Positions 1 through 7,853 of a DNA stretch of 64,000 nt are shown here, piece by piece (positions within the stretch are counted from its first letter, which is position 1; the number at the start of each line of letters is the position of its first letter). The notes beneath the pieces were generated by a model. The model made no database searches. It saw only the letters and a program-made list of their open reading frames with translations, and had not been told where the DNA came from. A program made the position numbers and the translations under genes. Source of the stretch: Actinomyces respiraculi (lineage in GTDB: Bacteria > Actinomycetota > Actinomycetes > Actinomycetales > Actinomycetaceae); NCBI RefSeq assembly GCF_014595995.2, contig NZ_CP063989.1, forward strand, positions 2,604,001 through 2,668,000. The letters run 5' to 3'.

Positions 1-235
1 CCCGTCCGGCGCTGTGGCCTCCCATGCCGTCGACGACGACGAAGGCGGGGGCGAGGGCGAGGTAGCCGTCCTCGTTGACGCGCCGCAGCCGGCCGACGTC
101 GGTAGCGGCGCCGACGAGGGGCACGAGGTCGCCGGGGTGTGGGGTGCCGGGGGCTGGGATGCCGGGGGCTGGGATGCCGCCTGCACCGTCGGGTCCCGAG
201 GGCTGTGTGACGCCTGAGTGGGCCGTGTCCGCCAT
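1..235 (-). CDS. PP2C-family protein phosphatase, N-terminal part (runs off the left edge)
   Basis: A reverse-strand frame opens at an ATG preceded by an AGGAG ribosome site about 8 bases upstream and stays open to the window edge (78 codons seen). After a Gly/Pro-rich lead with a duplicated IPAPG unit (residues about 21-30) comes TDVGRLRRVNEDGY and then VVVDGMGGHSAG. These are the first two conserved blocks of metal-dependent PP2C serine/threonine phosphatases; the Asp of VDGMGG is a metal ligand. In actinobacteria such enzymes (PstP/PrpC type) oppose Ser/Thr kinases in cell-wall and division control. The catalytic core beyond the second motif is outside the window, so activity cannot be judged. 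The gene is divergent from the membrane protein gene to its right. Confidence 0.85.
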   Translation of the reverse strand, partial: MADTAHSGVTQPSGPDGAGGIPAPGIPAPGTPHPGDLVPLVGAATDVGRLRRVNEDGYLALAPAFVVVDGMGGHSAGR

Positions 236-469
236 ACGCGCTCCTGAGGTCGTCCGGTGCTCCTGCGCAGCACCCCGGGCCGGGGGCCGCGCTGCCGACA
301 ATACTGGCCGGAACATTAACTGAGGCCCGCGTTGCACGCTCAGGTAGGCTCATGGGGACCGGTACCCACCGGTCTCCGGCGCGCCCGTCCACCCTCGGCC
401 CCGACCTCCTCCACCCCAGGCTCCGAGGACCGCGAGCGCGCCGCGCCTCCGGAACCGAAGGACACCGCT

Positions 470-1726
470 ATGCCGCAGGCTCAGGTCGAACTCGTCGCCC
501 GCGCGACGGACCCCAACGCCGAGCTCACCACGCTGCACACGCTGGCCCAGAACTATCCGGGTCTGCGCCCCTACATCGCCGAAAACCCGCGCACGTATCC
601 GGCGCTCCTGGAGTGGCTGGGTTCCCTGGGCGACCCGGCCGTGGACGCGGCCCTGGCCCGTCGTGCCGCGGGTGATGCGGGTAGTGCGGGCGATGCGGTC
701 GCCGGTGGCGCGGCCACCACCCAGATGCTGCCCTCCGGCATGGGGAGGCCCTCCCCCGACCAGGCGACCGTCGCCATGCCCAGCCAGGCTCCCGGCCACT
801 ACCCGCCCGCCGGGACCGGCGCACACGCAGCCGGCGCTGCGACCGTCGCCATGCCCAGCCAGGCCCCCGGCCACTACCCGCCCGCTGGGACCGGCGCACA
901 CGCAGCCGGCGCACCCACCACCGCCATGCCCAGCCATGCCCCTGGCCACTACCCGCCCGCTGGGACCGGCGCACACGCAGCCGGCGCTGCCACCACCGCT
1001 ATGGCCTCCCCGACCTGGGCCCAGTACCCCGCCCAGGGCCAGGTCCCCGCCCAGGGCGAGCAGACCGTCTTCGGCGTCGGCCAGGCCGATGAGGATCAGC
1101 CCTCCCGGCGCGCAGGGACCATCTGGCTGGGGGTGCTGGGTGCCATCGCCCTCGTCCTCGTCGTCGCCATCGCCGTCTGGTTCCTCATGAGTGGCGGCGA
1201 CCGCCCCGACACGCCCTCCCCCGAAACCGCGCCCACACGGGCCGCCGAGGCGACGACCGAGGCCGCTGAGCCTGAGAAGGAGGCGACCTCGACGCCGACG
1301 CCGTCGCCCTCCCCGACCCCCTCGCCGACGCCATCACCCACCCCCACGCCGACCAACCTGCCCTACCCGGCCCCCGCCGGTGCCGTCACCCTCAGCTCCT
1401 TCACCTCGCCGTCGGGCAACATCAACTGCAGGCTCGATTCCGAGGTCGTCACCTGCACGATCATCGAGCACAACTTCGTTGACTCCTCCTGCGGCGCGGA
1501 CAACTCCCTGCCCTTCACGATCGTCCTCGAGGCCAACGGCGCCGCCCACGCCAGCTGCACCTTCCCCGCCGTCGGCGGTGCGGGCGCCACTCTCAACTAC
1601 GGATCCGCCGCCCAGAACGGACGGATGGCCTGCACCTCCTCGGAGGCCGGCATCGAGTGCTGGAGCCAGGTCTCCGGGGAGGCCTTCACCGTCAGTCGCG
1701 CCGAGGCTTACGCCTCCAACCGCTGA
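470..1726 (+). CDS. Single-pass membrane protein: LRV-like N-domain, tandem repeats, TM helix, DUF6636-like ectodomain
   Basis: The product is 418 residues if translation starts at the ATG of MPQAQVELVAR. An upstream in-frame extension is low-complexity and not needed. Residues about 1-65 (ATDPNAELTTLHTLAQNYPGL and on) resemble the variant leucine-rich repeat domain seen in actinobacterial signalling proteins. Three 25-residue tandem repeats rich in Pro, His and Ala follow. Then comes one hydrophobic helix (WLGVLGAIALVLVVAIAVWF, about residue 215) and a Thr/Pro/Ser spacer. The C-terminal domain of about 110 residues begins FTSPSGNINCRL and has several cysteines; this FxSPSGNIxC pattern is typical of DUF6636 extracytoplasmic domains. 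Its role is unknown. Position beside a PP2C phosphatase suggests a sensor or cell-envelope function (inference). Confidence 0.75.
   Translation: MPQAQVELVARATDPNAELTTLHTLAQNYPGLRPYIAENPRTYPALLEWLGSLGDPAVDAALARRAAGDAGSAGDAVAGGAATTQMLPSGMGRPSPDQATVAMPSQAPGHYPPAGTGAHAAGAATVAMPSQAPGHYPPAGTGAHAAGAPTTAMPSHAPGHYPPAGTGAHAAGAATTAMASPTWAQYPAQGQVPAQGEQTVFGVGQADEDQPSRRAGTIWLGVLGAIALVLVVAIAVWFLMSGGDRPDTPSPETAPTRAAEATTEAAEPEKEATSTPTPSPSPTPSPTPSPTPTPTNLPYPAPAGAVTLSSFTSPSGNINCRLDSEVVTCTIIEHNFVDSSCGADNSLPFTIVLEANGAAHASCTFPAVGGAGATLNYGSAAQNGRMACTSSEAGIECWSQVSGEAFTVSRAEAYASNR
776..1000 (+). repeat. 75-bp tandem repeat inside the membrane protein gene, three copies
   Basis: Three near-identical 75-bp units start at 776, 851 and 926, each opening with ATGCCCAGCCA and running through the codons for GHYPPAGTGAHAAGA. 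The period is a multiple of three, so copy-number change would lengthen or shorten the cytoplasmic linker in 25-residue steps without breaking the frame. A degenerate fourth unit starts at 1001. Confidence 0.9.
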
Positions 1727-1735
1727 GCGGTACAG

Positions 1736-3091
1736 ATGCCCCTTCCCACTGCCGGCGCCTACGGGCGAATCCTGTCGCGGCCGGGTGCGCTGCTGTTCTC
1801 CAGTGCCGGGCTCATGGCCCGTTTCCCCATGTCGATGGTGGGGATCTCGACGATCCTGGCGGTCCAGTCCCTCTACGGCGACTACACGGCCGCCGGGATC
1901 GTCTCGGCGGCAACGCTGGTCGCCGCCGCCGTCGGAACGCCTCTGCTCGCCCGTCTCATCGACATGCACGGCCAGCGGCGGGTCATGCTGCCCTCGGTGC
2001 TGGTCTCCGGCACCAGCCTGCTGGGCCTCATCCTGGCCGCGCAGGCACTGGCTCCCCTGTGGCTCCTGGTGCTGCTCGCAGTCGGCACCGGGGGCTTTGG
2101 TGGATCCATGGGCTCTCTCGTGCGTTCGCGCTGGACCACGATCCTGAGCACGCCCGAGGACATCCACACCGCCTTCTCGCTGGAGTCCGCGCTCGACGAG
2201 CTCGCCTACATGGTCGGACCGGTGCTGGCGACCGCCGCCTCCACCACCTCCGCCCTGCCGGTGACGAGCGGCTTGATCATCTCCCTGTTCCTGCAGGTCG
2301 TCGGCGGTCTGCTCTTCCTGTCCCAGCGCTCGACTGAGCCGGTCCCGCACCCGCGCACCCGCCGTCCGCGCCGCCGCCCCGATGACGACGCCGCCCGCCG
2401 CCAGGAGGTCGACGCGCTGCTCGCCGCCCGTCCCACCCCCGTACTGCGGCAGGGGGCCGTCGTCGCCATCACCGTGATCTTCCTGTTCAGCGGCGCGATG
2501 TTCGGTGCCAACGACGTCACGGCGGTCGCCTTCGCCACGGAGCTGGGCCAGCGCGGTTCGACCGGCATCGCCCTGGCCACCTGGGCGACGGGCTCCTGCG
2601 TGGCGGCCCTCCTGTACGGCTCGCGCTCGTGGGGCTGGCCCCTGTGGAAGCAGCTGGTCCTGGGGGTTGTGTGGCTCGCGCTGGGCGCCTCGACCTTCGT
2701 GTTCGCCCCCAGCCTGGGGGTCCTCGCCGTCCTGTACGCGCTCGTCGGCCTGGGCACGGCGCCGACGATGGCGGCCGGCAACAACATCGTGCAGGCGACC
2801 GTCGCCCGTTCCCAGCTCACCGAGGGCCTGGCGTGGATCAGCACCTCCATCAACATCGGGGTGTCGCTGGGCTCGATGGTGGGGGGTGTCGTCATTGACG
2901 CCGCGGGCTCGCACGGCGGCTACCTCTTCACCGCGGGCATGTCCTGGATGGCGGCCGTGGCGATGATCATCGGCCTGCCGGCTCTGCGCCGCGCGCGCTC
3001 CAGCGCCCACCTGCCGGGGCTCGGCGATCCCGAGCCTGGCGGCCCCGATGAGGACAGCGAGGAGGTCGGCCCCGGTGCGGACAGGAACTGA
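1736..3091 (+). CDS. MFS transporter
   Basis: A 451-residue, strongly hydrophobic protein with about 12 predicted membrane spans and a charged central loop (residues about 200-225, Arg/Asp-rich) between its two halves, as in major facilitator permeases. The segment ARLIDMHGQRRVMLPS sits in the cytoplasmic loop between helices 2 and 3, where MFS motif A occurs. The substrate cannot be told from sequence; the general look is of a drug/metabolite efflux-type permease. It starts 9 bases after the previous stop and its end overlaps the start region of the following glycosyltransferase gene, so the three genes are probably co-transcribed. Confidence 0.85.
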   Translation: MPLPTAGAYGRILSRPGALLFSSAGLMARFPMSMVGISTILAVQSLYGDYTAAGIVSAATLVAAAVGTPLLARLIDMHGQRRVMLPSVLVSGTSLLGLILAAQALAPLWLLVLLAVGTGGFGGSMGSLVRSRWTTILSTPEDIHTAFSLESALDELAYMVGPVLATAASTTSALPVTSGLIISLFLQVVGGLLFLSQRSTEPVPHPRTRRPRRRPDDDAARRQEVDALLAARPTPVLRQGAVVAITVIFLFSGAMFGANDVTAVAFATELGQRGSTGIALATWATGSCVAALLYGSRSWGWPLWKQLVLGVVWLALGASTFVFAPSLGVLAVLYALVGLGTAPTMAAGNNIVQATVARSQLTEGLAWISTSINIGVSLGSMVGGVVIDAAGSHGGYLFTAGMSWMAAVAMIIGLPALRRARSSAHLPGLGDPEPGGPDEDSEEVGPGADRN

Positions 3092-4601
3092 CTCCCCCGG
3101 CTCCGACCGGGGGTCCTCCGAGCCGGGTCCCTCCGACGCCGTGAGCCCGGCCTCCACCACCCCCGAGGCCGGACCGGTCCCCGGCGCACGGCCCGGGAGA
3201 GCCGCCCGGCCGGAGCCCCTGACGCCGTCGGTCCTGGTACTGACCGCCCTGGCCGTGCTCGGGTCCCTGACCGGGTGGGCGGCCGTCGCCGTCGTGACCC
3301 AGCCGTGGCTCGTCTCCGACGACGGCGGCCCCGTCTTCCACCTCGACGCCTGGATCTACCGCACCGCCGTGGAGCAGTGGCGTGCGGGCGGAAGCCTGTA
3401 CGACTGGTGGGTCTTTCCCGCCGAGCACATGTTGCCCTTCACCTACCCGCCCTTCGCCGCCTGGGCCCTCACACCCCTGACCTGGGTGGATCACGAGCTC
3501 TCGCAGACGCTGCTCACCGTCGCCACGCCCGTGGCCGTCGCCGTGACGATCTGGGCGTGCCTGCGCAGTGTGCTGCCAGGGGACCCCCTGCGCTCCGCAG
3601 GCAGACGAGGTCCGGGGCTGCCACGCCCGGTGGTGCTCGCGGTCGCGGTGCCGTGGCTGACGGTGGTGTCGGTGGCACTCGTCGAGCCGGTGTACAAGAC
3701 GATGGAGTACGGGCAGGTCAATGCCGTGCTCATGGCGCTGGTGGCGGTCGACCTGCTCGTGGTGCCCCGGGGCTCGCGCTGGCGCGGGGTGCTCAGTGGC
3801 CTGGCGGCGGCCTTCAAGCTCACGCCGGCGATCGCCGTGCTCGTGCTGCTCGCGCGGCGCGAGTGGCGGGCTGCCGCGACGATGGTGGCCGGCGCGCTGG
3901 TGGTGACGGTCGGCGCGGCGGTGGCCTCGCCGTCGGAGTCGTGGCAGTTCTTCAGTCGGGCGATGTGGGACCCCACGCGGGCGGGCAACGCCGATTACGC
4001 GGGCAACCAGAACCTGCGCGCCGTCCTCGCGCGCGCCTGGCCGACGTCGCTGCCGGAGCACGGGACATCGCTGGTGTGGGCCGCGGTGGTGGCGGCTTCC
4101 ATCGTCGGCGCGTGGCTGCTGCTGCGTCGGCTCGAACCGACCGGCGTGCACGGACGTGGCCGGACTGACGCCGAGGTGCCAGGCGGCCGAGGTGGCAGCA
4201 CTGTCGGAGACCCGGTCGGGGGCGGCCTCGCCGAAGGCCGCGCGGGTGTTGACCCGGCGGAGGGCACGGTGCCGCTGCTCCAGGTGAGTGTCACGATGGT
4301 GCTGGGCCTGCTCATCTCCCCCATCTCGTGGTCGCACCACTGGGTGTGGGCGGTGCCCGCGCTGATCGCGCTCGTGGCCGCCGCGATCCGTTGGAGACGT
4401 GTCAGCCTGCTCGCTGTCGCCGGCGGAGGGGGCGTCGTGTACCTCCTGGCGGCGCACTGGTGGTTCACCGAGGGCAACCACATCGAGCGGGACTGGCCGT
4501 GGTGGCAGCAGCTGCTTGGCTCCTCCTACACCTGGTGGGCGCTGGGAGCGGGCGTCGTCGTCGGACTCACCCTGCGCCACGACCGCGTTCCGACACCGTA
4601 G
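3075..4601 (+). CDS. GT87-type polyprenol-phosphate-dependent mannosyltransferase (integral membrane)
   Basis: I place the start at GTG 3075 (508 residues) because GGAGG lies 9 bases upstream; an ATG 27 bases earlier is in frame but has no ribosome site. The N-terminus is Pro/Ser-rich, followed by a multi-spanning membrane protein of the GT87/DUF2029 type. After the first helix comes a loop with HLDAWIYRTAVEQWRAGGSLYDWW and PFTYPPFAAW, the acidic and aromatic first-loop signature of these enzymes, which use polyprenyl-phosphate mannose. Relatives such as PimE add alpha-1,2-mannose to phosphatidylinositol mannosides or cell-wall glycans. A charged, low-complexity insert of about 50 residues (near residue 360) is unusual. 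The gene overlaps the MFS gene by 17 bases. Confidence 0.75.
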   Translation: MRTGTDSPGSDRGSSEPGPSDAVSPASTTPEAGPVPGARPGRAARPEPLTPSVLVLTALAVLGSLTGWAAVAVVTQPWLVSDDGGPVFHLDAWIYRTAVEQWRAGGSLYDWWVFPAEHMLPFTYPPFAAWALTPLTWVDHELSQTLLTVATPVAVAVTIWACLRSVLPGDPLRSAGRRGPGLPRPVVLAVAVPWLTVVSVALVEPVYKTMEYGQVNAVLMALVAVDLLVVPRGSRWRGVLSGLAAAFKLTPAIAVLVLLARREWRAAATMVAGALVVTVGAAVASPSESWQFFSRAMWDPTRAGNADYAGNQNLRAVLARAWPTSLPEHGTSLVWAAVVAASIVGAWLLLRRLEPTGVHGRGRTDAEVPGGRGGSTVGDPVGGGLAEGRAGVDPAEGTVPLLQVSVTMVLGLLISPISWSHHWVWAVPALIALVAAAIRWRRVSLLAVAGGGGVVYLLAAHWWFTEGNHIERDWPWWQQLLGSSYTWWALGAGVVVGLTLRHDRVPTP

Positions 4602-4887
4602 TGCACCCGGCTCGTGTCCATGCAGCGGACATGAACCGTGATTCCCTTCGATGGCCCCGCCCAGACTCCCGGGATCACGCCACTGCGCCCACGCGAAGAG
4701 AGCCGGGGTGCTGGTCATGTCCGCCGCGTGAACACCCGCCACACCGCCACGCCCGTCGCCGGGCCCGTCGCCGTCATCGCATGGCTCCCGGGTGGGGCCC
4801 CTAAGCGTGGTGGCGGTCCCCGCGGTGGCCTGTGCTGCCCGGGTTGCGGGCTCATGCACGCTCATGCTTTTCGACGTCTGTCAGAAT

Positions 4888-4903
4888 CCGCGGAATTCCG
4901 CGG
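4888..4903. other. Perfect 16-bp palindrome followed by TTTT
   Basis: CCGCGGAATTCCGCGG is its own reverse complement and is followed directly by TTTT. It could be a short terminator stem, an operator or a remnant; nothing else in the window matches it. Confidence 0.6.
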
Positions 4904-4932
4904 TTTTCCGGATCGACGCTTGCACGTCATTC

Positions 4933-4973
4933 GGCTCCCATGTGCGTGGGTGTTGCTCACGCACATGGGAGCC
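4933..4973. other. 16-bp perfect inverted repeat (stem-loop) with 9-nt loop
   Basis: GGCTCCCATGTGCGTG and its exact reverse complement are separated by 9 bases. It is far (more than 330 bases) from both flanking genes and has no T-tract, so it does not look like an ordinary terminator of the glycosyltransferase gene. Confidence 0.75.
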
Positions 4974-5163
4974 TCAGAGGCGGTTGTCGGCTTCAGGGTG
5001 AAAACGGCGGAATGGCAACGAATAGTCCAAATCGGTCGAATCACACCAGTCACATGAGCGTGCAGCCCCGCCGCGAGGCCGGGGCAGTCGCCCCGCGACC
5101 CTCCGCCTGTGCCAGGGCTCCGGGGCGCCGCCCGGCTCCGCGTGCGTCCCGCACCGCTGGCGT

Positions 5164-5248
5164 CGAGTTCGCGGGTGACGTCGCGAGCTCGAACCCTCAG
5201 CCCTCGAGCTCGACGCCGACCCCTCGAACTCGCGGGGCACTGAGGGCC
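5164..5248. repeat. Dispersed GAGCTC-rich intergenic repeat, copy 1
   Basis: The first 29 bases (CGAGTTCGCGGGTGACGTCG and following) match 16875-16903 at 28 of 29 positions. The rest repeats related CCCTCGAGCTCG and CCCTCGAACTCG words in both orientations. Both copies end 60 bases or so before the start of a forward-strand gene (App1 here, the HrpA-type helicase in copy 2). Confidence 0.75.
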
Positions 5249-5310
5249 GGTGGCTGGGCGAGCCCGGGCGGGCAGCGGCATCCGTCGCAGGCTGCCCATA
5301 GGATCGAGTC

Positions 5311-6495
5311 GTGCCTTTCTCCGACATCGCCCGCGCCGCCGAGATCCAGCTGTCCCGGAACCTCATCCCCTCGCTCAAGGCGAAGGGCTGGCGCCCGCGC
5401 GTCATCGGCTACGACGGCTACGGCTCCAGCGCCCCCTCCACCACCGGCATGCACAACCCCGGCTCCCCCATGGCCCGCGTGCTCGCCCGCATGCTCATGC
5501 GCCCGGCCAACGCCCCCGCTGAGGGCCCGCTCTTCCGCTCCATCCCCCGCGAGCTGCCGACGACGCCCGAGCGGGTGCGTGAGATCGCCGTTGACACCCT
5601 CATGGACGCCCAACGGGGCTGGCGCCAGCTCATCGACGTGCCCGTGCCCTACCTGCCGGTGACGATCCGTGTGGGCGGCGTCAGCGTGCGCACCCGCGCA
5701 GACCGGGCCGGGTACATCGACGTCGTCGTGCGCGACCACGGCCTGGGCCCCGGCTGGCACGACGTCGAGATCGACGCCGCCGGCGCCGGCACCGTCACTA
5801 CGCGCGTGCGGATCGTCGGGCCGGGCGAGCGCCTGGGGATCGTGTGCGACATCGACGACACCGTCATGGTGACCGAGGTGCCCCGCGCGCTCATCGCCGC
5901 CTGGAACTTCCTGTTCAAGAACGCCTCCAACCGCGAGGCCGTGCCCGGGATGGCGCAGCTGCTGGCCCGCATCGAGGACGCCCACCCGGACACGCCGATC
6001 ATCTTCCTGTCCACCGGCCCGTGGAACGCCGTGCCGACCCTGCGCTCCTTCTTCGCCCACAATGGCTACCCCCAGGCGCCCAAGCTCATGACGGACTGGG
6101 GACCGAGCGCCACCGGCTGGTTCCGCTCGGGCATCGAGCACAAGCGCACCGAGCTGCGCCGCCTCATGATTGATCTGCCGGACGTCACGTGGCTGCTCAT
6201 CGGCGACGACGGCCAGCACGACCCACTCATCTACTCCGAAGTGGTGCGCGAGCACTCCAACCGCATTGCCGCGGTCGCCATCCGGCACCTGTCCCAGAAG
6301 GAGCAGGTGCTCGCCGGGTCGCAGATCGCTCACCCCATGGGCCTGGGATACGAGGCGCGCACCCTCGCCGAGGCGGATGTGCCCGTGGTGACCGGAGGCG
6401 ACGGCTTCGAGCTCGCGCGCCTGCTACCGTCGTGGATCGTCGGTGGCCACGCGGACCAGGCCGGAGGCTGGGCCTCGGGCCCGGCAGAAGGCTGA
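5311..6495 (+). CDS. App1-family (DUF2183) phosphatase-domain protein
   Basis: 394 residues from a GTG start with AGGAT six bases upstream. The N-terminal half (about 1-165) is a beta-rich domain with an R-A-D-R-A-G-Y-x-D segment. The C-terminal half carries GIVCDIDDTVMVT (about residue 185), the DxDxT-type HAD catalytic motif characteristic of DUF2183, then LSTGPWN (motif II) and LLIGDDGQHDP (motif III/IV). The yeast founding member App1 is a phosphatidate phosphatase. The bacterial proteins share the catalytic motifs, but their substrate is not established. All HAD motifs are present, so it should be active. It is monocistronic in appearance. Confidence 0.85.
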   Translation: MPFSDIARAAEIQLSRNLIPSLKAKGWRPRVIGYDGYGSSAPSTTGMHNPGSPMARVLARMLMRPANAPAEGPLFRSIPRELPTTPERVREIAVDTLMDAQRGWRQLIDVPVPYLPVTIRVGGVSVRTRADRAGYIDVVVRDHGLGPGWHDVEIDAAGAGTVTTRVRIVGPGERLGIVCDIDDTVMVTEVPRALIAAWNFLFKNASNREAVPGMAQLLARIEDAHPDTPIIFLSTGPWNAVPTLRSFFAHNGYPQAPKLMTDWGPSATGWFRSGIEHKRTELRRLMIDLPDVTWLLIGDDGQHDPLIYSEVVREHSNRIAAVAIRHLSQKEQVLAGSQIAHPMGLGYEARTLAEADVPVVTGGDGFELARLLPSWIVGGHADQAGGWASGPAEG

Positions 6496-6540
6496 ACCGC
6501 GGGCTGGCCGGGGACCTGGGCTAAGGGCCCGGTGGAGGCG

Positions 6541-7227
6541 TCACAGGTTGACGCCGATGAGGTGGCCGATTGCCCAGGTGACGGCCATGGCCAGCGCGCC
6601 GCCCGCCATGTTGCGCACCACCGCCGGCCGCACCGGGGACCGGCCCAGGCGGGCGGAGACGGCGCCCGTGAGCGCGAGGGCCAGCAGCACGGCGCCCGCC
6701 GTGGCCAGGACCTTCCACGGTCCGGGCGCGGCCAGGACGAGGGCGAGCGGCAGCAGCGAGCCCAGCACAAAGCTGACGGCGGAGGACAAAGCGGCCTGCC
6801 AGGCGCTCGTGAGAGCGCCGGGGTCGTGCCCCTCGCGCTCGGCCTGCGCCCGCTCGGCGTCGGTCTGCGTGGAGACGGAGACATACTCCCCGGCGCTCAT
6901 GGAGAAGGCCCCGGCCAGGACCCCGGCGACGCCCGCGACGAGGATCGCACGGTTGTTCCCGGGCTCGGCGGCGGCAACGCCGATGACGAGGCCCGCCACA
7001 GAGACGATGCCGTCGTTGGCGCCCAGGACCCCGGCGCGCAGCCAGTTGAGGCGGGCAGCGAGGTCGTGACCCTCGCCGGGCTCGTCCGGCGTGCGCGCAC
7101 CGCGCTCCTGCTCGCTCCCGGCGCTCAGGTCGAGTGGACCCGTCACGGGCGCACGAGCGTCGAGGCGCGTGACCGCCACCTCGTCGGAGGCGGTGGGGGT
7201 CGCGGAGATCGTCTTAGTCGTCAACAC
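6541..7227 (-). CDS. VIT1/CCC1-family iron/manganese transporter
   Basis: 228 residues from the GTG start chosen (VLTTKTISA). An ATG 26 codons upstream would add an unlikely peptide and lies in a tandem repeat. There is no clear ribosome site, so the message may be leaderless. The core begins LNWLRAGVLGANDGIVSVAG, the hallmark first helix of VIT1-type transporters, followed by SMSAGEYVSVSTQTDAERAQ, their second signature with acidic residues at the pore mouth. Members move Fe2+ or Mn2+ out of the cytosol. About five membrane helices are apparent, the family norm. It is divergent from the YtxH-like gene. Confidence 0.88.
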   Translation of the reverse strand: MLTTKTISATPTASDEVAVTRLDARAPVTGPLDLSAGSEQERGARTPDEPGEGHDLAARLNWLRAGVLGANDGIVSVAGLVIGVAAAEPGNNRAILVAGVAGVLAGAFSMSAGEYVSVSTQTDAERAQAEREGHDPGALTSAWQAALSSAVSFVLGSLLPLALVLAAPGPWKVLATAGAVLLALALTGAVSARLGRSPVRPAVVRNMAGGALAMAVTWAIGHLIGVNL

Positions 7228-7281
7228 CAGACAATGGTAGGAACGATTAATCCCCACGTATAGCAAAGAAAGTCTTACCTC

Positions 7282-7327
7282 AGGAAGCACCGCCTTTCCT
7301 CGCAAGGAAGTGCCGCCTTTCCTCGCA
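7282..7327. repeat. 23-bp tandem repeat between divergent genes
   Basis: Two adjacent 23-bp copies (7282-7304 and 7305-7327) differ only by CA versus TG after AGGAAG; both contain CCGCCTTTCCTCGCA. They lie in the shared promoter region of the VIT1 and YtxH-like genes and could be a doubled regulator site. Confidence 0.8.
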
Positions 7328-7416
7328 GCGCTCTCCCAGGCGCTCCCGATAGGCTAGCGGCTAAGGTGCGCGGACGCCGCCAGCGCACCTGCTCCACGCA
7401 ACCACAGGAGGCCCGC

Positions 7417-7728
7417 ATGGCCAGCAAGCTCCCCTTCATCCTCGGTCTCGGCGCCGGCTACGTCCTCGGCACGCGCGCGGGCCGCGCGCAGTACGAGCGC
7501 ATCAAGTCCGCCGCCTCGCGCGTCGCTGAGCAGCCCTTCGTGCGCGAGAAGGTCGACGCCGCCACCACCCGCGCCGCCTCCTTCGTGCGCCAGCAGGGCG
7601 AGGCCGTCACCGACAAGGTGGCCGACGCCGTCAAGGAGACCCTCTTCAGCGGGCGCACCCGCAAGGAGGAGCCCACCGCGGCTCCCCAGCCCATCCACGT
7701 CGACGAGGCCCAGGTCCGCTCCGTCTGA
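7417..7728 (+). CDS. Small YtxH-like membrane-associated protein
   Basis: 103 residues from an ATG preceded by AGGAGG at good spacing. It begins with a short hydrophobic Gly-rich helix (LPFILGLGAGYVLGTRAGRAQYERI), the pattern of YtxH-domain stress proteins. A long amphipathic, charged helix follows with repeated A/V-rich segments (DAATTRAASFVRQQGEAVTDKVADAVKE). Such proteins are typically induced by general stress; their molecular role is not known. A direct repeat of the sequence encoding its end (GTCTGAGCC...CACCCAGCCCC) follows the stop codon. Confidence 0.8.
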   Translation: MASKLPFILGLGAGYVLGTRAGRAQYERIKSAASRVAEQPFVREKVDAATTRAASFVRQQGEAVTDKVADAVKETLFSGRTRKEEPTAAPQPIHVDEAQVRSV

Positions 7729-7831
7729 GCCACCCAGCCCCGGCGAACCGAACCGCCCAGCCGCCCCCCAGTCTGAGCCGCTCCGTCTGAGCCACCCAGC
7801 CCCACAGCCCCCGCGGGCGCCCGCAGTATCC

Positions 7832-7853
7832 GTGAGCGCCCGCGGGCGCTCAC
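7832..7853. terminator. Bidirectional stem between convergent genes
   Basis: A perfect 22-bp palindrome (GTGAGCGCCC-GC-GGGCGCTCAC) overlaps the stop codon of the reverse-strand TRIC gene and follows the forward YtxH-like gene. It has no T-tract, but G+C-rich stems of this kind often serve as terminators in actinobacteria. Confidence 0.55.

Larger units (their letters stand above)
4602..5310. other. 709-bp intergenic region with two strong palindromes and one dispersed repeat
   Basis: No convincing gene is seen on either strand; the open frames present have no ribosome sites or recognisable products. The middle (about 4850-5060) is visibly less G+C-rich than its surroundings. It holds a perfect 16-bp palindrome followed by TTTT and a 16-bp-arm hairpin, listed separately. 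The right end holds a repeat shared with the region upstream of the helicase gene. Confidence 0.6.

Noticed and set aside
4638-5057. 139-codon forward frame in the intergenic region
   Set aside because: It spans two palindromes, has no ribosome site or family resemblance, and codon use differs from neighbours.
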